DNA from: Lachnospiraceae bacterium
GTDB taxonomy: Bacteria; Bacillota; Clostridia; Lachnospirales; Lachnospiraceae
Assembly: GCA_902362715.1 (NCBI GenBank)
Contig: CABIXN010000005.1
Location: 236,836-300,835 of the forward strand
Reading direction: 5' to 3'
DNA: 64,000 nucleotides
The position numbers and the translations under genes are program-made. The notes under the pieces are model-generated. The model saw only the letters and a program-made list of their open reading frames with translations, had not been told where the DNA came from and did not search any database. Positions 26,926 through 34,408 of this stretch are shown in pieces; the stretch's first letter is position 1; each line of letters opens with the position of its first letter.

Positions 26926-27114
26926 GTATTTACCCAAAATAATGCATTCGATTCTCTGTTTTATCCGTCCGTAAGATTCTTTGCCCCGAAAAACCTTCCC
27001 GAAAGTTTTCAAAAATGATGCAAAGTTTATACTTCCTTTAGTAAGTTCATATTTTTCTAACAGTTCTTCAAAATTTCTTCAGAATCTATACAAACTTTGC
27101 TCACATCTCTGCCA

Positions 27115-27330
27115 TATAATAACAATATAAACAAAAGCGGTTAGTAATCTTCCTTCACCGGAAACGAATTTCAAAACGTAATTCGTTTTCGACTGAGAGA
27201 AAACATTGATTATTAACTGCGTCCAGCAATAACTTACTGCATCAGTAAGATTATTATAAATTTTTCATAACTCAATCTCCCTAAAATGGCGCCGGATATC
27301 AAAAATACCCGGCGCCCCTTCTTTTTCATT
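27115..27330 (+). ncRNA. Candidate structured RNA with terminator (unassigned)
   Basis: This is the main content of a 534-bp gene-free stretch (26832-27365). After a perfect TATAAT at 27115-27120 (weak -35) comes a series of paired segments: TAGTAATCTT can pair with AAGATTATTA about 110 nt later, or alternatively GTTAGTAATC with GATTATTAAC. Local hairpins are GAAACGAATT/AATTCGTTTTC and CTTACTG-CAT-CAGTAAG. It ends at GGCGCCGG/CCGGCGCC followed by CCTTCTTTTT (about 27286-27328). No start codon with a ribosome binding site and a reasonable frame is present. It does not fit the SAM, TPP, purine, c-di-GMP or T-box consensus. Direction is inferred from the T tract. Confidence 0.45.
27286..27328. 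terminator. GC-rich terminator
   Basis: GGCGCCGG and CCGGCGCC form an 8-bp stem followed by CCTTCTTTTT on the plus strand and ATTTTAGGG on the minus strand. It fits the end of the plus-strand RNA and could also stop minus transcripts from 27366-27875. Confidence 0.7.
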
Positions 27331-27365
27331 TCTATTTACATTTTCCTCTGTTTACAGCTGCTGTT

Positions 27366-27875
27366 TTATGCTTCTTTTATAAATACCTTTTCCACAGAGG
27401 CAATATACATTGTATGGTAATCTTTATCCCCATACCACTTTTCATCATTTTCCTGCTGTGTAAACCCTTCCGGCCCCATAAACTGACAGTACTGCTTTTT
27501 ACACAGCATTACAATCCTGGCTTCTGAAATTCCCACACTCTTTTCCATTTCAAACGCAGAAATTCCGACTTCTTTCATTTTATCACACTCCCGCCCGGAT
27601 ACCGTTCCGCACAATTTCAAAGCCTCTCTGTAAGACTCTTCCATTACAGAAATCGTAAAATATTCCTCTTTATCCACAAACTCCTTTGTATAGCGGCTCT
27701 GACGGATATATACTGTAGCAGACGGCTTTCCCCACATAACACCAAGCCCGCCCCAGCTTGCAGTCATGGTATTGCAGCACTCCTTCGTACCGGCTGTAAT
27801 CAACAGCCAGTCTTTCCCGATCATAGTAAATGGATTTTCTTTCAGTTCTTCCGGTTTTATTTCTTTAAAGCTCAT
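27366..27875 (-). CDS. Flavin reductase-like FMN-binding protein
   Basis: The protein of about 169 residues resembles the flavin reductase-like split-barrel family common in Clostridia: NPFTMIGKDWLLITAG, then TMTASWGGLGVMWGKPSATVYIR, then RYTKEFVDKEEYFTISVM. These bind FMN and reduce flavins or small substrates. The frame extends to 27929, but TGGAGG lies 7 nt before the ATG at 27875, which is the better start. It is 84 bp downstream of the transglutaminase-like gene. The substrate is unknown. Confidence 0.82.
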   Translation of the reverse strand: MSFKEIKPEELKENPFTMIGKDWLLITAGTKECCNTMTASWGGLGVMWGKPSATVYIRQSRYTKEFVDKEEYFTISVMEESYREALKLCGTVSGRECDKMKEVGISAFEMEKSVGISEARIVMLCKKQYCQFMGPEGFTQQENDEKWYGDKDYHTMYIASVEKVFIKEA

Positions 27876-27959
27876 TCTATTTCCTCCAGTCTTTTTCAAA
27901 GTTCCATAGCGCCGTTTTTGTTCCCGCATTTTTCATAACTTAACTGACACTGCTTTTTC

Positions 27960-29120
27960 TCAACTTATAAATCGCAGCATTAAAACATTCATATCAAAAC
28001 CATCCACATATGCAATTTGTTTCTCATCACAATATCTAGACCAGTTATTTTCCTCAATCAGATAATTAAATGCCTGATCATACAGATCTTCATTTGCAAA
28101 TTTCAACGAAATGGATGTCTGCCCCTTCTCATAGGCCAGTCTGATGGCAGAGCCTGCCTGATCCTGGTCCCACTGGTCAAAATACAATCCCTCATGAACA
28201 AAGTAATTATTTTCCATGGCTGTACATTCAGGCATGGGAATATCATCAAAAGGTTCATGCTGGCTGATAAAGTTTTTATCTGCATCAGAGACACCAAAAT
28301 AACTGTAGTTTACTACATCCTTGGTCCCTTCCGCCTGATCGTCCCCGTCCACAGACGCCCAGTACTCAGCCTCTCCCCAGGTTACATCCATATAATAATA
28401 TTCCCCGTCCATAACAATTAAATTCCAGGAATGGTTGGTTCCCTCTGCGGTGCCGCAGACGGTAGTGCAGGCAACCCCAAGCCGGTTTAACAGATACTGG
28501 GCTCCATAGGAATACCCCTGACATACCGTCTCGTGGTTTACAAATGTACTGATTATATTCTGGTTGTTTTCTGAAGTCTCCACATACTCTGTCTGCTCAA
28601 TCAATGTGCGGTAAACATACAAGGCCTTCTCATAATCTGATGCTTCCTTTGAGATGCCTTTAAGCATCTGATCTGCCGATGCATCTATCTGCTTTTGGTA
28701 CTCCGCCTGCTGCTTTTCATCCATCGTATATTCCGGCCTGAAATACAGCGCTGTAGTCTCTCCTTTGCGATTGGTAAATACCTCATACCGATAAGAGTCC
28801 GTCCAGAAATATTCACAGTGGTCATACCTGACTGCCCAGTATACTTTTTTCATTTCCTCCTGATCAGTTGTGGCAAGAGAAACATATTCTTTCCGCTCTT
28901 CAATGGCATAAACCATCTGGTCATAGACTTCTTGCTGAGTTTCGTTCAGCGTGCTGTATGCATAAGCCGCTTCCTGCTGCTGTGCATGGGACTGATGCTC
29001 CACCGGGCTGGGCGCCTGGGGCTGTCTTCCCCAATAGATTCCTATGCCAAACCCGATTACCAGTACCGCAGCGGCCAGGGGCCACATGAAACCTCTTTTT
29101 CTTCTTCTCTGTCTTCTCAT
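27960..29120 (-). CDS. Membrane-anchored transglutaminase-like (cysteine protease fold) protein
   Basis: The 386-residue protein has a basic N-terminus and one membrane helix (about residues 12-27, WPLAAAVLVIGFGIGIYW), then an extracellular part. The transglutaminase-core triad is complete: Cys in ETVCQGYSYG, His in GTNHSWNLI, Asp in YMDVTWGEA. In Firmicutes such secreted domains act as peptidases or peptide cross-linkers at the cell surface, and no substrate can be named. The start is the ATG at 29120 with a weak upstream Shine-Dalgarno. Confidence 0.82.
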   Translation of the reverse strand: MRRQRRRKRGFMWPLAAAVLVIGFGIGIYWGRQPQAPSPVEHQSHAQQQEAAYAYSTLNETQQEVYDQMVYAIEERKEYVSLATTDQEEMKKVYWAVRYDHCEYFWTDSYRYEVFTNRKGETTALYFRPEYTMDEKQQAEYQKQIDASADQMLKGISKEASDYEKALYVYRTLIEQTEYVETSENNQNIISTFVNHETVCQGYSYGAQYLLNRLGVACTTVCGTAEGTNHSWNLIVMDGEYYYMDVTWGEAEYWASVDGDDQAEGTKDVVNYSYFGVSDADKNFISQHEPFDDIPMPECTAMENNYFVHEGLYFDQWDQDQAGSAIRLAYEKGQTSISLKFANEDLYDQAFNYLIEENNWSRYCDEKQIAYVDGFDMNVLMLRFIS

Positions 29121-29180
29121 TCTGATGCCGTTCCCTTTATTCTATATGATTGATACACTTCCTTATCCCCCTCACCGTCC

Positions 29181-30491
29181 TTACAGATTAAAAAACAGTC
29201 TGACACAGTCCGATAACGCTTTCATATCCTTCCTGCCCATAAGCTCTCTGGCGGAATGCATGGCCAGCAGCGGAATGCCGATATCCACAACTGGAATTGG
29301 AAGAAACGATGATGCCGCAGAACCAAGGGTTCCACCTCCCGGTTGATCTGAGCGGTTAACAAAGGTCTGATATGGTATACCCCCCGCTTCACAAATCTGC
29401 TTTAAAACTGCAATGGCCCCGCAGTCTGTAGCATAGGACTGAGAACTTGCTTCCTTAATGCAGAAACCACCTCCAAGCACCGGATGATTGGTCAAATCCA
29501 TTTTCCCGCTGTAATTGGGATGAACGCCGTGTGCAACATCTACAGAAAGCATCATGGCATCCTCCAGCAGCGTTTCCTCACTGACGGAAAAGCTCTGCTG
29601 CAAATGCAGCGCACCGGCAGCAATTTTTTTAATCACCAGGGGCATCAGCATAGAAGCCGCTCCCTGCTTGGTCCTGCTGCCGATTTCCTCATGATCAAAC
29701 AGTGCTATCAGCCGGATTCCGTCAGGCTGTCTGTCCTGCCCGGCCGCTGTCACAGCCTCTAAAAGAGCCTCCACACTGGTAGTATTATCCAGATGCGGGG
29801 ATGAAATCAGCTCCTTATGGCTGCCAAGCATCACCGGGGGTTCCGCACAGTACAGCCGCAGATCATATTCCAGAATTTCTTCTTTCTCTACATTCAAATG
29901 TTCTGCAAGAACATGTAGAAAGCATTCTTTATCTGAATACTCGCCGGCAAGCCCCATTACCGGCAGCAGATCTGTCTGACGGTTTAATTCGATTCCTTTG
30001 TTAACCTCCCGGTTCATATGAATAGCAAGATTGGGAATTGTCAGAAAAGGTTCTTCAAAATTCACATACCGGACCTCAGGCTCCCAGATATTTTCAGACC
30101 GAAGCATAACCTTTCCCGCAGCACTTAAAGGCCGGTCCAGCCAGGTATTTAAAATTGCTCCCCCATAAACTTCCACATTTAACTGACGGTATCCTTCCCT
30201 TTCCAGATCCGGACGGCTTTTGATTACAAGTCCCGGAAAGTCTGTATGAGCCGCGGCAATACGCAGCATACGCGGACCGTTATAAGCTTCTCCAATGGTA
30301 AATGCAAACATGGTAGAACCATGATACTCCACAAAATACTTTCCGTTGGGCTGCAGCTCCCACCTGCCGGATGCCGGCAGCTGTTTAAATCCTGATTCTT
30401 TTAGTCTCTTTTGGGCTTCAATTACAGTGTGATAGGGGGATACTGACTTCTTAAGCAGCCCCATCAGACTTTTATATGTAAGATCTTCCAT
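29181..30491 (-). CDS. M18 family aminopeptidase (aspartyl aminopeptidase type)
   Basis: The 436-residue protein is a two-zinc M18 metallopeptidase that removes N-terminal residues, often acidic ones, in the cytoplasm. The motifs are IAAAHTDFPGLVIKSRP with the first His-x-Asp ligands, SSPHLDNTTSVEALL with the bridging Asp, IALFDHEEIGSRTKQGA with the catalytic Glu, LSVDVAHGVHPNY and the C-terminal His in LLAMHSARELMG. All metal positions are present. The start at 30491 follows AAAGGAG. Confidence 0.94.
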   Translation of the reverse strand: MEDLTYKSLMGLLKKSVSPYHTVIEAQKRLKESGFKQLPASGRWELQPNGKYFVEYHGSTMFAFTIGEAYNGPRMLRIAAAHTDFPGLVIKSRPDLEREGYRQLNVEVYGGAILNTWLDRPLSAAGKVMLRSENIWEPEVRYVNFEEPFLTIPNLAIHMNREVNKGIELNRQTDLLPVMGLAGEYSDKECFLHVLAEHLNVEKEEILEYDLRLYCAEPPVMLGSHKELISSPHLDNTTSVEALLEAVTAAGQDRQPDGIRLIALFDHEEIGSRTKQGAASMLMPLVIKKIAAGALHLQQSFSVSEETLLEDAMMLSVDVAHGVHPNYSGKMDLTNHPVLGGGFCIKEASSQSYATDCGAIAVLKQICEAGGIPYQTFVNRSDQPGGGTLGSAASSFLPIPVVDIGIPLLAMHSARELMGRKDMKALSDCVRLFFNL

Positions 30492-30579
30492 GATAATGCT
30501 CCTTTATGATAAGTTCTTTTACCAAAAACCTGATTTTTATTTTACTACATCCCTGGCGGTTTTTCCACCCTTTGAAGTG

Positions 30580-30660
30580 CACCGGCCACTCCTTCGAATC
30601 AGAATATGCCCCGGCCGGGCACGGCGGCTTTTAGCACTTACCTTCCCGGGCCGGACCGCA
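30580..30660. other. GC-rich stem-forming block in the 30.5-30.8 kb intergenic region
   Basis: The 296 bp between the M18 gene and DUF5721 hold no gene. They contain a locally GC-rich patch with CCCGGCCGGG and a distal CCCGGGCCGG that can pair (one bulge) around a 24-nt loop. Without a T tract it is not a terminator. Its role is unknown. Confidence 0.3.
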
Positions 30661-30787
30661 TTTTGGGCATGGCTTTACTCACATTTAATAGACAGTTCTC
30701 TTTTTTTAGTTTTTATGATAAACTTTTACCATGAGCCGCAGCAGAGGCAATGCCTCCCGCACTCAGTACAGACAAAAAGGAGAGCTT

Positions 30788-31294
30788 ATGACTGCATTTG
30801 AAATCAGCGATATTAAACATTTTATGAATCAGCTTCTTTTAACTTCCCTCTTTGACCATTTTCTTTTCACAGAAGGGACCATATCAACAGGAGTTACCTA
30901 TACCATTGACGGTCATATCAATGATTCGTTTTACAGTGAAGCCGACCTCAAGGAGCTTAAACTTCAGGATCTTGACTACCTTCCCTTCGGTCAGCTGCGC
31001 AGTACCTGTTTTTCTATCATCAAAGGAAAAAATACACCTGTATCTTTCCGTTTTGTACTGATGCTTTCCCCGGAAAATATGCGGCATACCATAGAGCGAA
31101 GCGGCAGTGGATTTACAGCAGCCGATGTATCCGGAATGTTTATAAATCTTACTTATAAAAACCAGAAGCTGATCTGCACTACAGGAATTTCCTATAAATT
31201 ATTTTCTACAGATAAAACACTGGATTACGAATGGGATCTTATGGTAGAGAAATTTTTTCATCAGCACCAGATCCCCATTGAGAAGCAGATATAA
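30788..31294 (+). CDS. DUF5721 family protein
   Basis: The 168-residue protein begins MTAFEISDIKHFMNQLLLTS and contains FDHFLFTEGTISTGVTYTIDGH, DYLPFGQLRSTCFSIIKGKNTPVSFRFVLML, and a C-terminal DYEWDLMVEKFF. I recognise the pattern as DUF5721, a family of unknown function typical of Lachnospiraceae. The frame is open from 30731, but AAAAAGGAG lies 8 nt before the ATG at 30788. There is no signal peptide or membrane segment. A Crp/Fnr gene follows on the same strand after 113 bp, with its own palindrome, so cotranscription is uncertain. Confidence 0.75.
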   Translation: MTAFEISDIKHFMNQLLLTSLFDHFLFTEGTISTGVTYTIDGHINDSFYSEADLKELKLQDLDYLPFGQLRSTCFSIIKGKNTPVSFRFVLMLSPENMRHTIERSGSGFTAADVSGMFINLTYKNQKLICTTGISYKLFSTDKTLDYEWDLMVEKFFHQHQIPIEKQI

Positions 31295-31342
31295 AGGATA
31301 TCTGCCGGCAGACGCAGTTTCATTATCTGCTCAGCCACTATT

Positions 31343-31358
31343 TGTTGCTATTGCAACA
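31343..31358 (+). promoter_or_regulatory. Palindromic operator before the second Crp/Fnr gene
   Basis: TGTTGC-TATT-GCAACA is a perfect dyad of the half-site-N4-half-site form used by Crp/Fnr dimers. It lies 50 bp upstream of the regulator start codon. Autoregulation is inferred. Confidence 0.6.
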
Positions 31359-31407
31359 TCTTTTTCCAGTATGTTCCTTTATACTTATTTACATGGAGGC
31401 ACCGCCA

Positions 31408-32058
31408 ATGAACTTAACAGACTTGACCCTGTTTACAGGTATTGATGAACGCAGTATTAAAGATATGGCTGCCTGTTTTGGTACAATTACTAAAACATTT
31501 CAGCCCAAAGAAACAATTATGGCCTATTCAGATCATCTAGAGAAAATCGGAATCCTTCTGGATGGTTCCGCCTATCTTTATACACTGGATTTTGAAGGCC
31601 GGTGTAATATTCTGGAATATTTCCAGCCGGATGATGTATTTGGGGAGATCTTTACACTTCCCATCCGGGAACAGGGCTATTTTATCGAAGCAGAAAGCAC
31701 ATGCACCGTTTTATTTATCCAATACGAACATCTTGTAAAACGCTGTGAAAATGCCTGTCTTCATCATAGTCAGCTGGTAAGTAATCTGTTTTGCCTGACC
31801 GCAAAAAAGTCTCAACAGCAGACGCTGCACTTAAACATCCTCAGTCAGCGTAATATGAGAAGCAAGCTTATGATGTACTTTTCTTACCTGCAGAAGCTGC
31901 AGGGAAAAAATCCTATTCAACTTCCCATGTCATATACAAGCCTTGCAAACTATCTTTGCGTGGACAGAAGCGCCATGATGCGCGAACTAAAACAGATGAA
32001 ATTGGCGGAGCTTATTTCCACAGAAGGAACTAAAGTAACCATACTGAATACCAACTAA
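31408..32058 (+). CDS. Crp/Fnr-family transcriptional regulator (second in window)
   Basis: The protein of about 216 residues has a cyclic-nucleotide-binding-like domain (about 15-125; KIGILLDGSAYLYTLDFEGR, YFQPDDVFGEIFTLP) and a Crp-type helix-turn-helix (MSYTSLANYLCVDRSAMMREL), ending in a wing (ELISTEGTKVTIL). The frame is open from 31342 but GGAGGC precedes the ATG at 31408. No FNR-type Fe-S cysteines cluster at the N-terminus. It resembles the clostridial HcpR/CooA-like branch in general layout. Ligand and regulon are unknown; a palindrome upstream suggests self-control. Confidence 0.87.
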   Translation: MNLTDLTLFTGIDERSIKDMAACFGTITKTFQPKETIMAYSDHLEKIGILLDGSAYLYTLDFEGRCNILEYFQPDDVFGEIFTLPIREQGYFIEAESTCTVLFIQYEHLVKRCENACLHHSQLVSNLFCLTAKKSQQQTLHLNILSQRNMRSKLMMYFSYLQKLQGKNPIQLPMSYTSLANYLCVDRSAMMRELKQMKLAELISTEGTKVTILNTN

Positions 32059-32059
32059 A

Positions 32060-32112
32060 AAGGGAGGCTGCAAAATCATCGCTCCAGATGATTTTACAGC
32101 CTTCCTTTTTTT
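32060..32112. terminator. Strong bidirectional terminator between crp/fnr and the SEDS gene
   Basis: AGGGAGGCTGCAAAATCATC pairs with GATGATTTTACAGCCTTCCT (one mismatch) around GCTCCA, followed by T7 on the plus strand. It serves convergent genes and overlaps the last codon of the SEDS gene (stop at 32111). Confidence 0.88.
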
Positions 32113-33385
32113 AAGAACTCGCCAGAAACTGCCGGTCTGTTACAACATCTTTGTATCGGTAGGTACTCAGCAGAACACCGGATAATACATACATCAAAAT
32201 TGTGGTGTGATTGCCGTAAGACAAAAACGGCAGCGTCCCAAACATACCCGGAATCAGTCCCAGATTCATCAGCAGATACTCCGCCGTCTGAACAACAAAA
32301 AACAGACTGCAGCCTGCCGCCATCAGATACCCCAGCTGATTTTTCTGCTCCTTTATAATCCCTGCTGTCTTGATAAAAAATACTGTCAGTACTCCCAGAA
32401 CCAGCAGCGCTGCCAGATACCCCTTCTGATGAATCAGGGAAGTAATCACATAATCTGCCTGGGGATTACTCAGTGGAACCTCTGCTCCTGCGCTTCCTTT
32501 TGCCATCAGGGAATTGTTTAAGATATTCAAAATCTGTCCCCGTGATGACTGCCCTTCCATATTATGATACTGAAAAAACGTCACAAATCGTGCAATGCGA
32601 TAAGATTTGGATACCAGCGCCAAAAATCCCACCGCAAAAACCGTCATCCAGGCCCCAAAAATCAGCCGTTTTCTTCTGTGCCGTTTTAATGCCATCTGCT
32701 TCCAGATAAATACAGAAAACAAAACCAGTTCAATAAATAAAAGATTGATAAATACTACAGTCCCGCCAATATATACTGCGCCTGCCACAGGAATGATTCC
32801 ATAGATTACCCCGGCAACGATTCCTTTTACGCCCTTTCTGCACTGAAACAGCACCGCGGCATACAGTGGAATATATAAATACATCCACAGCTGCTCTGGA
32901 CCTAACGTGCCATTTACGGATCTGCCAAACAAATACAGATACACTACAATTCCCGTACAGCACCAGAATAATTTCCTGGCGTGCCGCCCGATAAAACTGT
33001 AATCTGCCACACAGATGAGAATCATCAGTACAATACCAAGGCCCACCACCGGCAGACGTTCTGAAAAAAGAGCAGCCATACCGCCTCCTTTGGTGGTAAA
33101 CATACTCTGAATCAGCATTCCAATAAGGCTTAAACTGCCGATAATCCCAAGCATCCGCCAGTCCATTTTAGGCCTGTGAATCCGGTCAAGCATAACCCCG
33201 ACACTGACAGGATCCCCCATTTCTATCACAGCCATCCTCAGAGCAGCCTCCTTGTCAATCCCCCGCTTCCTGAAAGCTTCCTTTTGATCCTGTATATGTT
33301 TTCCAATCTCATCCCGGACATCTTCCCGAACCTTTCTGCACCTAATCTGCTCTGTCACCTGATCAAGATATTCATCCAGCTGCAT
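32111..33385 (-). CDS. SEDS-family (FtsW/RodA/SpoVE) polytopic protein with N-terminal permease-prefix domain
   Basis: The protein of about 424 residues starts with a soluble, charged segment (1-75; EYLDQVTEQIRCRKVREDV, RGIDKEAALRMAVIEMGDP) like the DUF1700/permease-prefix modules found with PadR regulators. About ten membrane helices follow, of SEDS type. The usual PF-SYGGSS signature is altered to LPFLSYGNHTTILMYVL, while PQADYVITSLIHQKGYLAA keeps the Asp that is catalytic in RodA-type glycan polymerases. Its start overlaps the PadR stop by 14 bp (GGAGG before the ATG at 33385). Glycan polymerisation or lipid II handling is plausible; regulation by PadR suggests an envelope-stress role. Confidence 0.8.
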   Translation of the reverse strand: MQLDEYLDQVTEQIRCRKVREDVRDEIGKHIQDQKEAFRKRGIDKEAALRMAVIEMGDPVSVGVMLDRIHRPKMDWRMLGIIGSLSLIGMLIQSMFTTKGGGMAALFSERLPVVGLGIVLMILICVADYSFIGRHARKLFWCCTGIVVYLYLFGRSVNGTLGPEQLWMYLYIPLYAAVLFQCRKGVKGIVAGVIYGIIPVAGAVYIGGTVVFINLLFIELVLFSVFIWKQMALKRHRRKRLIFGAWMTVFAVGFLALVSKSYRIARFVTFFQYHNMEGQSSRGQILNILNNSLMAKGSAGAEVPLSNPQADYVITSLIHQKGYLAALLVLGVLTVFFIKTAGIIKEQKNQLGYLMAAGCSLFFVVQTAEYLLMNLGLIPGMFGTLPFLSYGNHTTILMYVLSGVLLSTYRYKDVVTDRQFLASS

Positions 33386-33713
33386 AACTCGTTCCTCCAA
33401 GCACCTGCTCCACGGCCTGTGCATAATCTTTCCAGGCGTCTTCCTTCCCCTTCAGAAACTTTCTTCCTGTTTTGGTAATTCGATAATATTTTCTCGTTTT
33501 TCCTAAAACTTCTTTTTCATAAGAAGCCAGACAGCGCTTCTCCTCTAAAGAATGCAGCAGAGGATACAAAGTTCCGGCCTTCAGTTCAAAAATGTCATTG
33601 GAACGCAGTTTTAAAGTATCAATCATTTCATATCCGTACATATCTTTTTCCGACAATAATTTCAGCAAAAGCATTGCTGTACTTCCGGAAATCAACGCCT
33701 TATCAACAGCCAT
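33372..33713 (-). CDS. PadR-family transcriptional regulator
   Basis: The 113-residue winged-helix protein shows the PadR pattern: LLKLLSEKDMYGYEMIDTL, LKAGTLYPLLHSLEEKRCLASY, and GKTRKYYRITKTGRKFLKGK. It belongs to the short subgroup that controls the adjacent envelope gene and responds to cell-wall-active compounds. Its 3' end overlaps the SEDS gene start by 14 bp, so the two are coupled. A dyad over its own promoter suggests autorepression. Confidence 0.92.
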   Translation of the reverse strand: MAVDKALISGSTAMLLLKLLSEKDMYGYEMIDTLKLRSNDIFELKAGTLYPLLHSLEEKRCLASYEKEVLGKTRKYYRITKTGRKFLKGKEDAWKDYAQAVEQVLGGTSYAAG

Positions 33714-33784
33714 AATTACTCCTTATTCTTTCCTGGATCCGCTCCCTTACTATCTGCAGAGAGACGGAAGTCATCCCATATCTG

Positions 33785-33828
33785 ATATAGATTGTCTATA
33801 TATTAATACCATTTATTTTCACTGTCAA
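33785..33828 (-). promoter_or_regulatory. PadR/SEDS promoter with overlapping operator
   Basis: On the minus strand TTGACA (33828-33823), 17 bp, TAATAT (33805-33800). A perfect 17-bp dyad, ATATAGA-TTG-TCTATAT (33785-33801), overlaps the end of the -10 and the start site. This position fits repression by the PadR protein. Confidence 0.75.
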
Positions 33829-33865
33829 GAACAGAAGTATTACCTCTTAGTATATTACACAAAAA

Positions 33866-33905
33866 AAACAGACCGTACACCTTTTTTATCCTGTACGATC
33901 TGTTT
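33866..33905. terminator. Terminator of the 131-residue protein gene
   Basis: AAACAGACCGTACA and TGTACGATCTGTTT pair with one mismatch; the minus strand continues with a run of T. It lies 21 bp past the stop at 33927. Confidence 0.8.
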
Positions 33906-33926
33906 CTTATTTTTCATCTGAAGCGG

Positions 33927-34322
33927 TTACCTGTTCCACCAGATATCATGGTTCTGAATCAATCCTGCTATTTCCGCAATTTTCTGATTTCCAGTTGCAT
34001 TCTGCGCAGTGATAGACACTCCGCTGCAAGCACACCACCCAATATAAATGGGAGTACCATCAATATAATATACACGTATGTTACCATCATATTCTTCCAC
34101 CTGATTTCTATTCTCTGATTCATTTTTTTGTTTCTCCTGTTGAAGAGCATTTACCAGAAAGTAAAGAAAAGATTTACGGCCCGCTTTTTTCTCAGAAATC
34201 CGTCCCCTGAAACTATTCTGCAAGAAAACAAGTATCCGGTAAAAATCCCGCTGCTCCAGCATTTCATTCTGATAGGAATTTAATCCTGTATCTGTAACAA
34301 ACATTTTCCATGTTTTTTTCAT
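33927..34322 (-). CDS. Conserved-looking protein of unknown function
   Basis: I do not recognise this 131-residue protein. It has no signal peptide or membrane helix. The N-terminal half is basic and helical (DFYRILVFLQNSFRGRISEK, SFLYFLVNALQQEKQ), followed by an Asn/Glu-rich linker and a beta-like C-terminal part with WCACSGVSITAQN and a terminal NHDIWWNR. AAGGAAGGAT precedes the ATG at 34322 with good spacing, and a strong terminator follows, so it is probably expressed as a single gene. It lies between the S8 protease and the PadR/SEDS pair. Confidence 0.6.
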   Translation of the reverse strand: MKKTWKMFVTDTGLNSYQNEMLEQRDFYRILVFLQNSFRGRISEKKAGRKSFLYFLVNALQQEKQKNESENRNQVEEYDGNIRVYYIDGTPIYIGWCACSGVSITAQNATGNQKIAEIAGLIQNHDIWWNR

Positions 34323-34408
34323 CCGTCATCCTTCCTTCCCTCTGCTCTCTTTTTTTTATTCTATCCCTTCAAAGTAAAAAAATCGGCATCAATAATCTTA
34401 AAACTTTC

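Noticed and set aside
27115..27330. Known riboswitch or 6S RNA
   Set aside because: I could not find the core motifs of the SAM, TPP, purine, glycine, c-di-GMP or T-box classes, nor a clear 6S central bubble; left as unassigned.
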